A DNA stretch of 64,000 nucleotides, from contig CANHCQ010000011.1 in the NCBI GenBank assembly GCA_947459215.1, positions 1-64,000 of the forward strand, given 5' to 3'. How positions within the stretch are numbered: position 1 is the stretch's first letter; every line of letters begins with the position of its first letter. Source of the DNA: Phycisphaerales bacterium. Its GTDB lineage: Bacteria > Planctomycetota > Phycisphaerae > Phycisphaerales > UBA1924. Shown here one piece after another: positions 34,968 through 43,426 of this stretch. The notes beneath the pieces were generated by a model. It saw nothing but the letters and a program-made list of their open reading frames with translations. It had not been told where the DNA came from and made no database searches. Made by a program: the position numbers and the translations under genes.

Positions 34968-37900
34968 ATGAACTATCCGCCGTCCCAACCAAGACCCAAG
35001 CCTTCCGCTCCGGCACGTCGCGTGGATCGATGGGCGCTTCTGTTCGTCTTTTCGATGTTCTCGACCGTCGTGCTCGTGTTCGGGATCGCATGGACGGCGC
35101 ATCGCTGGGTACACCACGCCAGCGAGATCCTCGCCCCGCTTGAAACATCCCGAGCCGAGGTGCTGCGCTTGGACGAGGCGCGAACCTCGTCGGCCCGGCT
35201 GTTCGCGGCCACCGGCGCAATCCGCTGGCGCGAGGCGTACTACTCGCACGCGATGGCCCTCGACACGGTGCTCGCCCGCGCCGGATACCTGTCTTCGGAA
35301 CTCGTCGGCGACGATCTCTTCACGGGCGCGGCGGCCGCCAGGGCCTCGCTACTCACGCTGGAATCCGAATCGATCGCTCTGGCCGATGCGGGCGACCGCG
35401 ATTGCGCTCAGTTGGTGCTGAACTTTGATGAGTACGCGGCCAACAAGGCCCAGTACGCCCAGATCATCCAAAGGGTGTGGCAGCAGGTCCTGCGAGAGTC
35501 GGCAGCACGCCAGCGTCAGATGATGCAGCTGCTGGGCGTACTCTTCGGTCTGACCGCGCTGGCAGGCTTGCTCGCGTTCGCGAGCTATCGCCGTCGCACG
35601 GATCAGATAGCCGATGAAGCCGAGCGGTCGCCACCGGACACGACCGAGGTGACGTCGGCCTGGCGGCATATGCGGGCACCCGCGGGCTCTGCGGTGATCG
35701 GGGTGCTGCTGGCGCTGCTCGCCTCCCGCATGGTCAGCGAGGACATCCGCGAAGAATCCCGCGCGCGGTTCGATCGGCTGACGGATCGACTGGTCACCGA
35801 GGCGGCGCGACGAGTCGAGCAGGTGGTGTACGGGCTGAACGGCGCCCGAGGCATGTACGCCGCCAACCCCGATGCCAGCGCCGCCGGCTTTGCGCGCTAC
35901 GTCGCGAGCCGCAATCTGCCCAAGGAGTTTCCGGGCGTGCTGGGCCTTGGGTTCATCGAACGGGTGGAGCGCGAGGACCTCGACGCGTTCGTGCGCCGGG
36001 TGCGGGCCGAGCAGGGCGAGGACTTCACGGTCCGGACCAGCGGCGACGCGCCCGATCTGTACGTCATCCGCCAGATCGAGCCCCGCGACAGCAACCGTGC
36101 CGCGTGGGGCTTTGACGTCGGTTCCGAGCCGGTCCGGCGCGAGGCCATCGAGCGGGCGATCGATTCCGGCTCGCCCGCGATCTCCGGGAGGATTCGGCTC
36201 GTCCAGGACGAGATCGGGCGCACCGGATTCCTGTACTACGTGCCCCTCTACCAACCCGGGCCCACGCCCACCAGCACCGCCGAGCGCCGCGAGCGGCTCA
36301 AGGGCGTGCTGTATGCACCCCTGGTGTTGGAACTGGCGGTGGCGGGCACCGAGCTGATCGCCGGCAATCACCTGGACTTTGAGATCTTCGACGGTCCAAC
36401 GCCGACCTCGACGAACAAGCTCTTTGACTTCGATGGACATCTGTCGGACCACAGCGGCGACGAGACGATCTTCACCGAGAGCCACTTCGCCGATCGCACC
36501 TTCTTCGCACTGACGCCTTACAACGTCGGCGGCCGGCGCTGGACGATGGCGACGAGCACGACGCCGGAGTTCGACAACTCGATGGACATGACCGGCCCGC
36601 GGATCATCCTCGGTGCCGGTATCGGTATCAGCGTCCTGCTTTCGCTCTTCGTGTGGTCGATGGGCACAGCTCGCATCCGCGCCCAGATCCTCGCGCGAAC
36701 CATGACCGCCGATCTGAAGCGCCTGGCGCTCGTGGCCGAGCGGACCACCAATGCCGTCGTGATCACCGATGCGGCTGGGCACGCCGTTTGGGTGAACGAA
36801 GGGTTCACGAGGCTGACGGGGTACAGCCTGGAAGAAGCCGCGGGCAGAAAGCCGGGAGCGCTGCTGCAGTGCGAGCGCTCCGACCCGGTCGCCATTGCAA
36901 CGATCCGTCAGGCGATCCGCACCGGAAGCGGATGCCGGGTGGAACTGGTGAACCGCGGCAAGAACGGGAACGAGTACAGCCTTGAGCTCGATATTCAACC
37001 GATCCTGGGCGACGACGGCGCGCTGGGTGGCTTCATCGCCATCGAATCAGACGTGACCGAGCGGGTGGCGCAGCGCGACTCGCTGCGGCACGCCAAGGAA
37101 GAGGCCGAAGCGGCGCTGCGCGAAGCCCGCGCGCTGCGAGCGACGATCGATGAACACGCGATCGTCTCGGTTGCCGATGCGTCGGGCAAGATCATCGATG
37201 CCAATCCGGCTTTCTGCACCATCAGCGGCTACTCGCTCGACGAGCTCATCGGCAACGACCACCACATCGTCAACTCCGGCGTCCACCCAAAGGCGTTCTG
37301 GGTCGAGATGTGGCGGACCATCGCCGCGGGCAAGCCGTGGCGGGGCGAGGTCTGCAACCGGGCCAAAGACGGATCGCTCTACTGGGTCGATTCCATGATC
37401 GCGCCGTTCCGCGATGCGGACGGACGGATCGTGACATATGTGTCGATCCGCACCGACATCACCGCCCGCAAGCGGGCCGAGGACGCCTCCCGGAAGTCCA
37501 CCGAGATGCTCCGGCGCACAGGCAGCATGGCCCGCGTCGGCGGCTGGGAGCTCGACGTCGCCACGATGCGGCCTGTCTGGTCGGAAGAGGTGTACGCGAT
37601 CCACGAGGTCGATCCGAACACGCCCATCGAGCTCGCCGCGGCCGTCCGCTTCTACCCGGAAGAGGCCGAGACGCGGATCCAGCAGGCGGTTCATGACGCG
37701 ATCCACGCCAGGGCGGGCTTTGACCTGGTGCTCCCCTTCACCACCGCCAAGGGCAACAACCTTTGGGTGCGTGCCCGGGGAGAGCCGATCATCGAGAACG
37801 GCACGGTGACCCGCCTCGTCGGTGCTTTCCAGGACGTCACCCAGGAAGTGACCCAGAAGCTCCGTGCCGAGGAGCAGGCCGAGCGCGTTGCGCTGACCGT

Positions 37901-39455
37901 GCGTGCTGGCGGGCTGGGCACGTGGGACTGGGACTGCGTCAGCGGCGAGGTCGTGTTCAACGACATCTGGGCGACGATGCTGGGCTACCAGCCCGGCGAG
38001 ATCGAGGGTCACGTCCGTTCGTGGGAGCGGCTGGTACATCCCGACGACATGCCGATCGTGATGCGTGTGCTGACCGACCACATGGAGCAGAAGACGCCGG
38101 AATACCGCTGCGAACATCGGCTCCGCCGCCGGGACGGATCGTGGGCCTGGGTACTCGACGTCGGCATGGTGACCAAACGCGATGAGGACGGGCGTCCCCT
38201 GCGTGCCGCGGGCGTTCATGTGCACATTACCAAAGCCAAGGAGCTGGAGCGCACGCTGTCGGAGGCCAAGCAGGCCGCGGAAGCGGCGACAAAGTCCAAG
38301 AGCGAGTTCCTGGCGAACATGAGCCACGAGATCCGCACGCCGCTGACGGCGATTCTGGGCTACGCCGATGTGCTGCGGGAGGAAGGCGATCTGAATCTGG
38401 CGCCGCAGCGTCGCCTGGAGACGACCGACACCATCCGCACCGCCGGCCAGCACCTGCTGACAGTCATCAACGACATCCTGGACCTCTCCAAGATCGAGGC
38501 TGGGAAGATGACCGTCGAGGCCGTCGAGACGCCGCTGGTCACGATCCTGCACGAAGTGCAGAGCCTGATCGGGCCGAGATCGCACGGCAAGGGTGTCGCT
38601 CTCACGACGCGGTTCGACACGCCGATACCCGATCGCATCGAGTCGGACCCGACGCGGCTGCGGCAGATCCTGATGAACCTCGTGGGCAACGCATCGAAGT
38701 TCACCGAGGCTGGTTCGATCACGGTCGCGGTCCGCGTCGAAGGCGAGCGACTGATCATCGACATCGACGACACCGGCCCCGGCATGACGCCGGAACAGGC
38801 CGCCAACCTCTTCGCTGCATTCTCACAGGCCGACACTACGGTGACCCGCAAGCACGGCGGGACGGGTCTGGGGCTCACGATCTGCCGCCGCCTCGGCGAA
38901 CTGCTGCACGGCAAGGTGAGTCTGTTCCGCACCGCACCGGGAGAGGGATCGTGCTTCCGGTTTGAGCTTCCGCTTACCCCTGTGCCGGGCGCGACGCTGG
39001 TCTCGGGCTTCGACGCGGTGACCCGCGATCGCTCCACGCCGACAAGCGCCGAGACGCGACTGCACGGTCGCATCCTGCTCGCGGAGGACGGGATCGACAA
39101 TCAGCGTCTGATCGCGTTCCACCTGCGCAAGGCCGGAGCGACCGTGGCCGTGGCGGACAACGGTCGTCGCGCTCTGGAGATGCTGACAGAGCCCGGCGCT
39201 TCGTACGACTTGCTGCTCACCGACATGCAGATGCCCGAGATGGACGGTTACAGCCTTGCCCGCACGCTCCGAGCCCGGGGGAGCCGGATACCCATCGTCG
39301 CGCTGACCGCTCACGCCATGGCCGAGGACCGCCGCAAGTGCACCGAGGCCGGATGTGATGACTACGCCTCGAAGCCGATCGACAAAGCCGCACTGCTCGC
39401 GGCGTGCACGAAGTGGCTGAAGAGCGGGCGCACGAACACTTCCGCGGCGGCCTGA
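34968..39455 (+). CDS. Hybrid sensor histidine kinase: CHASE, four PAS, HisKA, HATPase, receiver
   Basis: This is a 1495-residue membrane sensor. A first helix lies at about 22-45, followed by an extracytoplasmic helical region to 180, then helices at about 187-206 and 236-252. A CHASE domain spans about 290-480 (PGVLGLGFIERVEREDLDAF, TGFLYYVPLYQ), with a helix near 548-568. Four PAS/PAC units span about 585-1105. The HisKA motif NMSHEIRTPL has His near 1120. The ATPase has NLVGNASKF and GTGLGLTI. The receiver ends the protein, with DMQMPEMDG and Asp near 1419. The ligand is unknown. No separate regulator is adjacent; output is probably through phosphotransfer to a partner elsewhere. Confidence 0.95.
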   Translation: MNYPPSQPRPKPSAPARRVDRWALLFVFSMFSTVVLVFGIAWTAHRWVHHASEILAPLETSRAEVLRLDEARTSSARLFAATGAIRWREAYYSHAMALDTVLARAGYLSSELVGDDLFTGAAAARASLLTLESESIALADAGDRDCAQLVLNFDEYAANKAQYAQIIQRVWQQVLRESAARQRQMMQLLGVLFGLTALAGLLAFASYRRRTDQIADEAERSPPDTTEVTSAWRHMRAPAGSAVIGVLLALLASRMVSEDIREESRARFDRLTDRLVTEAARRVEQVVYGLNGARGMYAANPDASAAGFARYVASRNLPKEFPGVLGLGFIERVEREDLDAFVRRVRAEQGEDFTVRTSGDAPDLYVIRQIEPRDSNRAAWGFDVGSEPVRREAIERAIDSGSPAISGRIRLVQDEIGRTGFLYYVPLYQPGPTPTSTAERRERLKGVLYAPLVLELAVAGTELIAGNHLDFEIFDGPTPTSTNKLFDFDGHLSDHSGDETIFTESHFADRTFFALTPYNVGGRRWTMATSTTPEFDNSMDMTGPRIILGAGIGISVLLSLFVWSMGTARIRAQILARTMTADLKRLALVAERTTNAVVITDAAGHAVWVNEGFTRLTGYSLEEAAGRKPGALLQCERSDPVAIATIRQAIRTGSGCRVELVNRGKNGNEYSLELDIQPILGDDGALGGFIAIESDVTERVAQRDSLRHAKEEAEAALREARALRATIDEHAIVSVADASGKIIDANPAFCTISGYSLDELIGNDHHIVNSGVHPKAFWVEMWRTIAAGKPWRGEVCNRAKDGSLYWVDSMIAPFRDADGRIVTYVSIRTDITARKRAEDASRKSTEMLRRTGSMARVGGWELDVATMRPVWSEEVYAIHEVDPNTPIELAAAVRFYPEEAETRIQQAVHDAIHARAGFDLVLPFTTAKGNNLWVRARGEPIIENGTVTRLVGAFQDVTQEVTQKLRAEEQAERVALTVRAGGLGTWDWDCVSGEVVFNDIWATMLGYQPGEIEGHVRSWERLVHPDDMPIVMRVLTDHMEQKTPEYRCEHRLRRRDGSWAWVLDVGMVTKRDEDGRPLRAAGVHVHITKAKELERTLSEAKQAAEAATKSKSEFLANMSHEIRTPLTAILGYADVLREEGDLNLAPQRRLETTDTIRTAGQHLLTVINDILDLSKIEAGKMTVEAVETPLVTILHEVQSLIGPRSHGKGVALTTRFDTPIPDRIESDPTRLRQILMNLVGNASKFTEAGSITVAVRVEGERLIIDIDDTGPGMTPEQAANLFAAFSQADTTVTRKHGGTGLGLTICRRLGELLHGKVSLFRTAPGEGSCFRFELPLTPVPGATLVSGFDAVTRDRSTPTSAETRLHGRILLAEDGIDNQRLIAFHLRKAGATVAVADNGRRALEMLTEPGASYDLLLTDMQMPEMDGYSLARTLRARGSRIPIVALTAHAMAEDRRKCTEAGCDDYASKPIDKAALLAACTKWLKSGRTNTSAAA

Positions 39456-39525
39456 ACCGCGTCTCGACGCGCTCACATCTCACGATCGCTCCGGACGCGG
39501 TTGCATCGCACGGTGGCGGGTTCCA

Positions 39526-39531
39526 TACTGT
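39526..39531 (+). promoter_or_regulatory. -10-like box of a leaderless promoter (2-hydroxyacid dehydrogenase)
   Basis: TACTGT ends 5 nt before the ATG at 39537, with no ribosome site. Confidence 0.35.
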
Positions 39532-39536
39532 TGCGC

Positions 39537-40484
39537 ATGGCGTCGCACCCGCTTGTTCTCCAGACCGAAGAGCTCGATCCCGCCCCCGCCGCGTGGCTGC
39601 ACGAACGGGCGCGGCTGGTGCGAAGCGGCGAGGGCGACGCGAACTACGCCGCCCTGCTCGCGGAGGCTGATGCGCTCATCGTCCGCACCTACACAAAGGT
39701 CAACGACGCGCTGCTCGCCGAGGCACCGCGGGTGAAGGTCGTCGGCCGCGCGGGTGTGGGGCTCGACAACATCGATCTCGAAGCCTGTCGCCGCCGCGGC
39801 GTGCGGGTCGTGCACACGCCCGACGCCAACTCGCAGGCCGTCGTCGAGTTCGTTTGGTCGCTGGTCTTTGACGCGCTCCGGCCGCGGTTGTTTCTCTCAG
39901 AAGCGCTCGACAAGAAGCGTTGGGGCGAGACCCGCAAGGAACTCCGCGCCCGCCGCCAAGTATGCGACTGCGTCCTGGGCGTCTTCGGCATGGGCCGCAT
40001 CGGTCGCCGCGTGGCCCGCGTGGGAGCATCACTGGGGATGCGGGTGCTGTACCACGATCTGCTGGACGTGCCCGTGGGCGAGCGCTCTGGCGCGACGCCG
40101 GTCTCACGCGACGAACTGCTCCGCCAGAGCGACATCCTGACCATCCACGTCGACGACCGCCCGAGCAACCGCGGCATCGTGAACACTCAGGCGTTCGCGC
40201 TGCTCAAGCCCGACGTGGTCTTCATCAACGCGGCCCGCGGGTTCCTCGTCGATGCCGCGGCGTGCGCGGACTTCTTCATCAAGCACCCCGGCGCGACGGC
40301 GATGCTGGACGTCCACGAGCCCGAACCCTTCGGACCCACTTACCCACTGCTCGACATCAAGAACGTCCACCTCTCGCCCCACATCGCGGCGGCAACCGAC
40401 GCGGCCCAGGTGAACATGTCGTGGGTAGTGCGGGACGTGTGGCGGGTGCTGAACAACGAAGAGCCCCAGTTCGCAGCGGTGTGA
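39537..40484 (+). CDS. D-2-hydroxyacid dehydrogenase, phosphoglycerate-dehydrogenase-like
   Basis: This is a 315-residue NAD-dependent oxidoreductase. The N-terminal segment has VVGRAGVGLDNIDLEACRRR. The NAD fold carries VLGVFGMGRIGRRVARVG. Catalytic residues are Arg in FINAARG, Glu in MLDVHEPEP and His in LSPHIAAAT. SerA-type 3-phosphoglycerate dehydrogenases have the same core, but this protein lacks the C-terminal ASB and ACT domains of long SerA forms. Serine biosynthesis is possible and other 2-hydroxyacids cannot be excluded. ATG 39537 begins the conserved domain; an in-frame ATG at 39501 lies upstream of the -10-like box. Confidence 0.9.
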   Translation: MASHPLVLQTEELDPAPAAWLHERARLVRSGEGDANYAALLAEADALIVRTYTKVNDALLAEAPRVKVVGRAGVGLDNIDLEACRRRGVRVVHTPDANSQAVVEFVWSLVFDALRPRLFLSEALDKKRWGETRKELRARRQVCDCVLGVFGMGRIGRRVARVGASLGMRVLYHDLLDVPVGERSGATPVSRDELLRQSDILTIHVDDRPSNRGIVNTQAFALLKPDVVFINAARGFLVDAAACADFFIKHPGATAMLDVHEPEPFGPTYPLLDIKNVHLSPHIAAATDAAQVNMSWVVRDVWRVLNNEEPQFAAV

Positions 40485-40516
40485 TGATGCTCAGGCCCCG
40501 TCGTCCGTCGATGCTC

Positions 40517-40654
40517 AAAGGCAAATGCGTTCATCACGGAGAGCACGGAGATCACAGAGAAGAAGACGTTCTAGAGAGAGAGAGAGAGAGGAAACTGCTC
40601 GACCACGCCTTGTCCGCTCCGTGATCTCCGTGCTCTCCGTGGTGAATGCCTTTT
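40517..40654. repeat. Long inverted repeat CATCACGGAGAGCACGGAGATCAC with GA microsatellite
   Basis: The left arm (about 40517-40559) pairs with the right arm (about 40617-40654) over TTCATCACGGAGAGCACGGA and GATCAC, and over AAAGGC/GCCTTTT at the outside. The loop contains nine AG dinucleotides at about 40573-40590. The CACGGAGAGCACGGAGATCAC sequence is a repeat type I have seen widely in GC-rich environmental bacteria. It fills most of the convergent gap and could act as a transcription barrier. Confidence 0.75.
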
Positions 40655-40687
40655 CTCTGATGCGTCCCCCGCAGGACGCTGCCTTGT

Positions 40688-41314
40688 CTACACCCGCAGC
40701 CGCGCCTCCAGCCCTGCCTTCACGGCTGGCCACTCCGAGGCAATGATGCTGAACTGCGACGTATCGCGCAGGTGCCCGTCGTGCACGAAGAGATGGCTGC
40801 GGATGATGCCCTCGTGCTTCGCGCCCAGTTTGGCGATTGCGGCCGCGCTACGGGCGTTGCGTGCGTCGCACTTGAGCTGTACCCGGACACACCCAAGCGT
40901 CTCGAAAGCGTGGCGAAGCAGCAGGAGTTTGGATTCGGGATTGACCTTCGTGCCGCGACATCGCGGGGCGTACCAGGTGTAACCGATCTCGACGCCGCGG
41001 TCGCGTTCGCGGATGTCGCAGTAGGACGAACTGCCGACACAGCGCCCTGTTGATCGTTCGATGACGGCGAAAGGAATGCGTGCGGGCGTGGCGATGGCGG
41101 CGCGGATGAAGTCCGTCCAGCCGTCGAGCGTCCAGACCGGGGGCGGGTCGCGGAAGAAGCGGAAGGTGTCGGCGGCGGTTTCCTCGAGCAGATCGGATGC
41201 GTGCTGCTCGCCCAGCGGCTCAAGCCGCACGAACGCGCCGTCGAGGGTCACCGGCTGCACGCGGATCGGGGCGGGCGCGTTCGTGCTTGTCTGCGTGATT
41301 GCCATGGTGGTCAT
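40688..41314 (-). CDS. GNAT acetyltransferase, RimJ/RimL type
   Basis: This is a 208-residue N-acetyltransferase of the ribosomal-protein-Ser/Ala type. VTLDGAFVRLEPLGEQHASD is the usual opening, FAVIERSTGRCVGSSSYCDI forms the central strands, EIGYTWYAPRCRGTKVNPES is the acetyl-CoA strand and loop, and CDARNARSAAAIAKLGAKHE is the C-terminal signature. The ATG overlaps the TGA of the upstream patatin-like lipoprotein gene (ATGA at 41311-41314), so the two are probably translationally coupled. The substrate is unknown. Confidence 0.9.
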   Translation of the reverse strand: MTTMAITQTSTNAPAPIRVQPVTLDGAFVRLEPLGEQHASDLLEETAADTFRFFRDPPPVWTLDGWTDFIRAAIATPARIPFAVIERSTGRCVGSSSYCDIRERDRGVEIGYTWYAPRCRGTKVNPESKLLLLRHAFETLGCVRVQLKCDARNARSAAAIAKLGAKHEGIIRSHLFVHDGHLRDTSQFSIIASEWPAVKAGLEARLRV

Positions 41315-42630
41315 CGTTGGATCGGCGCTGGCAGGGCGGATTCCGACGGTTGAGCCGCGTTCTCCGCGGCTTTCTTGTCCTGTTCCACAACCTTCTCGAT
41401 CGTGAGCACCGGCTCCTCGAAGTCGGCGAGCTGCGTCCGCCAGTTGGCCGGATCGCGCCCCAGACGAAGACCGATGTCCGCCAGGGTGTTCATCGTTTCC
41501 TTCTTGAACGCTCCGTCCACCGGCGGCACGAAGTCGTTGGGCACCGCGATGAACCGAACCTCGATGTCCACGTTCTCCGCGCGGCGCAGCAGCTCGGCCT
41601 GCGCCAGGAACGCTCGCAGGCTCGACTTCGTGGACGACCGGCTCAGCGTCGTCAGGCTCTTGCCCATGATGTCTGGCCAAGATGGCGCGACGATGCTCGG
41701 GCTATCACCGAGCGTGTTGTTGACGATCGCCCAGAACCGCAGCTTCGGGGGCGTGCGTCCCGGGAATGTGCGTCGCCAGGCGCCGAGCACGGACTGCTCG
41801 CTCCGCAGATTCGCACCCAGGAGCACGTTTGCGGTTGTCCCGCCGTCGACGTGCAGCGTGTCGTCGATGACCACCGGCGGGAAGATGCCGGGGATCGCGG
41901 CCGATGCCATCAGAATGTCGTGCACCCGCTTCACGCCGCCGCGCTCGTTCATGTGCTCGGTCTCTCTGCCGAGGGCCCACGCCCGCGGCAGGCCGAGGTC
42001 GAGGTTGGTCGTTCCGATGATCAGCGCCCGATCCTGCTTGCTTTCGTCCGCGATCCGCGCGATCCGCTCGGGTGTCAGATTCTCCTCGACTTCGCGGCGC
42101 AGGCCGCTGGTGTCGGTGAAGCTCTCACGCCAGGGCAGGAAGACGAACCAGTCCTTGAGAACGATCCAATCACTCTTGGGCGAGCGGTACAGATCGTCCA
42201 CTACCGCGAGCGACGCATCGTCGCCGAGGTACGCGAAGGGAGCGATGAGCGCGCCGGTACTCACGCCCGTCACCACATCGAACCGCGGCAGTGCAAGCTC
42301 GCCCTTGACGTCGCGCCAGCCCTGCAGCACGCCGGCGCCGAACGCACCCCAGTCCCCGCCGCCCGAGATGGCCAGGACGTCCAGCACCGGGGCCGGAAGC
42401 TCCTCGCCGCGGGCCTTTGCCTCCTCCCACGCCCGCTGCTCCCGATCCATCCGTCGCACGACCTTGGAGGAGATCGCGACAAAGTCGGTGCGGATCTGCT
42501 CGATCTGCTCGAGACGTCGATCGGCGAGTTCTTCCTTGCTCAAGGCCGGGCGGGTCACGCCGCAGGATCCCAGAAGCGCCGTGACGCCGATGCCGATACC
42601 GAGGGTGGCTACGCGAAAGCTTCGTTTCAT
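41311..42630 (-). CDS. Patatin-like phospholipase lipoprotein
   Basis: This is a 439-residue protein. A lipoprotein signal ends in LLGSC at about residues 17-21. The patatin motifs are ISGGGDWGAFGAG, the nucleophile elbow GVSTGAL, and Asp in LHVDGGTTAN. FIAVPNDFVPPVDGAFKKET lies near the C-terminus. It should hydrolyse lipids from the periplasmic or outer-membrane face. It is translationally coupled to the downstream GNAT gene by ATGA. A TACACT box 6 nt before the ATG suggests a leaderless mRNA. It differs from the cytosolic patatin at 29072 in location and in lacking the GGGIRG form. Confidence 0.9.
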   Translation of the reverse strand: MKRSFRVATLGIGIGVTALLGSCGVTRPALSKEELADRRLEQIEQIRTDFVAISSKVVRRMDREQRAWEEAKARGEELPAPVLDVLAISGGGDWGAFGAGVLQGWRDVKGELALPRFDVVTGVSTGALIAPFAYLGDDASLAVVDDLYRSPKSDWIVLKDWFVFLPWRESFTDTSGLRREVEENLTPERIARIADESKQDRALIIGTTNLDLGLPRAWALGRETEHMNERGGVKRVHDILMASAAIPGIFPPVVIDDTLHVDGGTTANVLLGANLRSEQSVLGAWRRTFPGRTPPKLRFWAIVNNTLGDSPSIVAPSWPDIMGKSLTTLSRSSTKSSLRAFLAQAELLRRAENVDIEVRFIAVPNDFVPPVDGAFKKETMNTLADIGLRLGRDPANWRTQLADFEEPVLTIEKVVEQDKKAAENAAQPSESALPAPIQR

Positions 42631-42636
42631 CGCCCG

Positions 42637-42642
42637 AGTGTA
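42637..42642 (-). promoter_or_regulatory. -10-like box of a leaderless promoter (patatin lipoprotein)
   Basis: On the minus strand TACACT ends 6 nt before the ATG at 42630. The box lies in the 16-bp gap just after the stop of the SRPBCC gene, so the patatin can be transcribed independently. Confidence 0.45.
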
Positions 42643-42646
42643 CCGG

Positions 42647-43219
42647 CTACTTCGACGGCTCCGCGAACGACGCGGCGAGCGCCTTGAGCACATTCGGCCA
42701 GGCCTTCTCAAAGTAACCCTGCACTTTCTTCCAATTGCCGGACTCGCTGAAGCCGTAGTGCTGGAAGCGGACGCTGGTCTTGTTCTCCCCATCCTTGGTG
42801 AAGTGCACCACACACCAGATGCGCTGAGCCCGCTCGGCAAAGGTCGGCGGGGCGTTCCAACTGAAACTCACCATCTCGTTGGGGATGTAGCTCAGCACCT
42901 GGCATCCGTTGCTGCCGATCTTGTCGTCGCCGAAATAGACCTCCCACGATCCGCCGACGCGGAGATCGATCGCGGCCTCAGCCCCGAGGAACTTCTTCCA
43001 TCCCGCGCTCGTTGTGAACCGCTCGTAGACCGCCGCCACCGGCGCGTTCACGCTCTGGGTGATCTCGAATCCCTGCACGCCGATCCCGCCGTTGGGGAAC
43101 ATCCCCGCGTCCACAGCGATGGGCTCGCCGGTTGGCCCCTTCATCGTGTTCCCTGCCGATGGACCCAGCGTCGCATCGCCCGCGGCACTGAGCACCAAGC
43201 CACCGATCACCAGCGGCAT
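42647..43219 (-). CDS. SRPBCC / AHSA1-type protein
   Basis: This is a 190-residue protein of the START-like ligand-binding superfamily. The N-terminal 50 residues include a hydrophobic stretch (MPLVIGGLVLSAAG) and may be an export or anchor segment. The domain then runs ITQSVNAPVAAVYERFTT and LGAEAAIDLRVGGSWEVYFG, followed by NEMVSFSWNAPPTFAE, and ends in a long C-terminal helix. AHSA1-like proteins bind hydrophobic ligands or activate Hsp90 in eukaryotes; the bacterial role is unclear. A pair of palindromes at 43283-43329 lies upstream of the start and probably controls it. Confidence 0.82.
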   Translation of the reverse strand: MPLVIGGLVLSAAGDATLGPSAGNTMKGPTGEPIAVDAGMFPNGGIGVQGFEITQSVNAPVAAVYERFTTSAGWKKFLGAEAAIDLRVGGSWEVYFGDDKIGSNGCQVLSYIPNEMVSFSWNAPPTFAERAQRIWCVVHFTKDGENKTSVRFQHYGFSESGNWKKVQGYFEKAWPNVLKALAASFAEPSK

Positions 43220-43282
43220 GCTGTCGTGCGATTCATTGCTTGCTCCATGTTGTCACGGCACTTACGAGCACCACGGCCGAAA

Positions 43283-43329
43283 TTGAACGATCACTCAAGT
43301 ACGATAGCAGAAATTGAGCGATCGATCAA
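43283..43329. promoter_or_regulatory. Tandem operator-like palindromes TTGAnnGATCnnTCAA
   Basis: TTGAACGATCACTCAA (43283-43298) and TTGAGCGATCGATCAA (43314-43329) share TTGA-GATC-CAA and are centred 31 bp apart, close to three helical turns. A minus-strand promoter candidate, TTGATC with a 17-bp spacer and TATCGT, overlaps them. The form resembles TetR-family operators. The likely target is the SRPBCC gene. No TetR gene is in the window. Confidence 0.6.
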
Positions 43330-43414
43330 GCAAGCCCCTGCGGGAGCGGGTGCGGCGGCATGAAGAACGTGTTCACGCACGTCCCGACGCCCATGCGCGA
43401 TCCTCGGCCTTTCG

Positions 43415-43420
43415 TATCCT
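43415..43420 (+). promoter_or_regulatory. -10-like box of a leaderless promoter (metallophosphatase)
   Basis: TATCCT ends 6 nt before the ATG at 43427, with no ribosome site between. Confidence 0.45.
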
Positions 43421-43426
43421 GTGCCC

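Noticed and set aside
31968-35249. Long antisense open frame opposite clpC
   Set aside because: The 1093-codon minus frame mirrors clpC codon structure and has low-complexity acidic/His-rich composition typical of antisense frames in GC-rich genes.
34968-39455. Phytochrome or light sensor
   Set aside because: The N-terminal region is a CHASE domain with membrane helices. No GAF/PHY domain or bilin-binding Cys is seen.
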